DNA from: JABDJL01 sp047614505
Lineage (GTDB): Bacteria > Pseudomonadota > Gammaproteobacteria > Xanthomonadales > SZUA-36
Assembly: GCA_047614505.1 (NCBI GenBank)
Contig: JBLHGQ010000075.1
Location: 1-13,916 of the forward strand
DNA length: 13,916 bases
Reading direction: 5' to 3'
A program made the translations under genes and the position numbers. The notes under the pieces are model-generated. The model did not search any database, was not told where the DNA came from, and was given only the letters and a program-made list of their open reading frames with translations. Every line of letters begins with the position of its first letter. Position 1 is the first letter of the stretch. Of this stretch, positions 13,145 to 13,916 are shown one piece after another.

Positions 13145-13916
13145 TTGTCCGGCAGCAATACTGAGAAGGCCGGGCTGTTTTCTGAAACAGCCCGCTGCCT
13201 CGCGATTTGTGATCCAGAAGAAAAATGCCTGGCCACTGCCCGTCTGTGGCAACTCCTACAGGCCGGTGAAGTATTGTTTGATGAACATCATGTGGCAGCG
13301 GCATCAGTGGTATGTGGTAGGCCTGTAGAACCAAAGTTGGTTGAACCAGGCCAGGTTCCGCGTCGCCGGCTCGGCAGCCCTCAGGGCAGGGCAGCACTGG
13401 TGCATGCAATCGCACATATTGAATTTAATGCCATTAACCTTGCACTTGATGCTGCATGCCGGTTCAGGGGTATGCCTGAGAACTACTATTCAGATTGGCT
13501 TTCGGTTGCAGCAGACGAGGCGCGACACTTTGCAATGCTCAGAAGCCGATTGTGCGACCTGGGTCACCAATACGGCGATTTTACTGCTCACAATGGCTTG
13601 TGGGAAATGGCTGAAAAAACTGCAGATTCCTGTCTGAAAAGAATGGCACTGGTGCCCAGGGTGCTGGAAGCCAGGGGACTGGATGTTACCCCTGGAATGA
13701 TCGATCGACTTGCGCAAGTTGGTGATCATGAAACCATTGCTATTCTGGAAGTCATTCTCGAGGAGGAAGTTCGGCATGTGGAAGTGGGTAGTCGATGGTT
13801 CCGTTATTGCTGTGAGCTGGAAGGTCTGCACCCGGGTACTACTTTTATCGACTTACTGTCAGAATTTTTCAGTGGCAGTATTCGCGGACCATTCAATATT
13901 CCAGCGCGTTTACGTG
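13145..13916 (+). CDS. DUF455 ferritin-like protein (3' end outside window)
   Basis: 257 codons are visible and the frame is still open at the window edge; family members are about 270 residues, so little is missing. Ferritin-like di-metal fold: E93 (AHIEFNAINLALD), E125 and H128 (DEARHF), E175 (VLEARGLDVTPGM), E208 and H211 (EEEVRHVEVGSRWF) are placed like the metal ligands of the family, alongside the signature 'YGDFTAHNGLWEMA'. DUF455 proteins are sometimes linked to tRNA-hydroxylase-like (MiaE-type) ferritin folds; their role is not established. No ATG or GTG exists between the icd stop and the conserved N-terminal helix, so TTG 13145 is the probable start, with no good ribosome site. It is in the same frame as icd and only 12 nt after it, so it may depend on icd translation. 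A strong hairpin lies within codons 9-17. Confidence 0.85.
   Translation, partial: MSGSNTEKAGLFSETARCLAICDPEEKCLATARLWQLLQAGEVLFDEHHVAAASVVCGRPVEPKLVEPGQVPRRRLGSPQGRAALVHAIAHIEFNAINLALDAACRFRGMPENYYSDWLSVAADEARHFAMLRSRLCDLGHQYGDFTAHNGLWEMAEKTADSCLKRMALVPRVLEARGLDVTPGMIDRLAQVGDHETIAILEVILEEEVRHVEVGSRWFRYCCELEGLHPGTTFIDLLSEFFSGSIRGPFNIPARLR
13171..13194 (+). repeat. Perfect 10-bp stem-loop inside the start of the DUF455 gene
   Basis: CGGGCTGTTT (13171-13180), loop TCTG, AAACAGCCCG (13185-13194). It is 38 nt after the icd stop and looks like an intrinsic terminator stem, but CTGCCTCGC follows instead of a T-run. It may fix the 3' end of icd mRNA against nucleases or lower expression of the DUF455 gene. 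Confidence 0.65.

Noticed and set aside
13341..13831. Frames overlapping the DUF455 gene
   Set aside because: The TTG-started frame carries the whole ferritin-like signature; the others are shadows.

Overview
The window reads as a chromosomal segment of a gammaproteobacterium, probably free-living or marine. The best evidence is an Escherichia-type NADP-dependent isocitrate dehydrogenase, backed by a DUF455 ferritin-like protein, a DUF2165 protein and an AmpG-like transporter of proteobacterial type. I cannot name a genus. No rRNA, tRNA or CRISPR array was found.

Left part (1-5290): a repeat-rich accessory stretch. It holds the C-terminal end of a glutathione S-transferase running in from the left edge, a DUF2165 membrane protein, a dead IS1182-type insertion sequence (1283-2859), and a 600-residue twin-arginine/lipobox amidase on the minus strand. 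The gaps between these carry several diverged copies of a short palindromic motif built around GGCC (roughly TCYGCTTTCGGCCAAWAGCG). The IS1182 element sits exactly in the centre of one copy. Its transposase is destroyed by an in-frame amber codon and by an internal deletion that removes the second catalytic aspartate.

Middle part (about 5190-7640): a visibly more GC-rich two-gene mobile unit, made of a XerC/D-like tyrosine recombinase followed 8 nt later by an IS91-type HUH/Y2 transposase. Both look intact. The recombinase start lies under a long, nearly perfect hairpin that buries its Shine-Dalgarno sequence. An inverted repeat at 7620-7689, between the transposase and the next host gene, may belong to the element's replication-origin end.

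Right part (7743-11755): five minus-strand host-like genes. In transcription order they are a small proline-rich TonB-like periplasmic protein, an 82-residue membrane protein ending in DRY repeats, a GNAT acetyltransferase of the spermidine-acetyltransferase type, an AmpG-like MFS transporter fused to two C-terminal zinc ribbons, and a DUF2306 membrane protein. The last four have gaps of about 72-77 nt and could be transcribed together. The TonB-like gene is divergent from icd.

Far right (11843-13916): icd with a TATAAT -10 box, followed after 12 nt by a TTG-started DUF455 ferritin-like gene that runs off the window. A perfect 10-bp stem-loop lies inside the first codons of that gene.

No clear new defence or biosynthetic system is visible. 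The points most worth following are the hairpin-locked recombinase/IS91 unit, the transporter-zinc ribbon fusion, and the palindromic repeat family used as an IS target.
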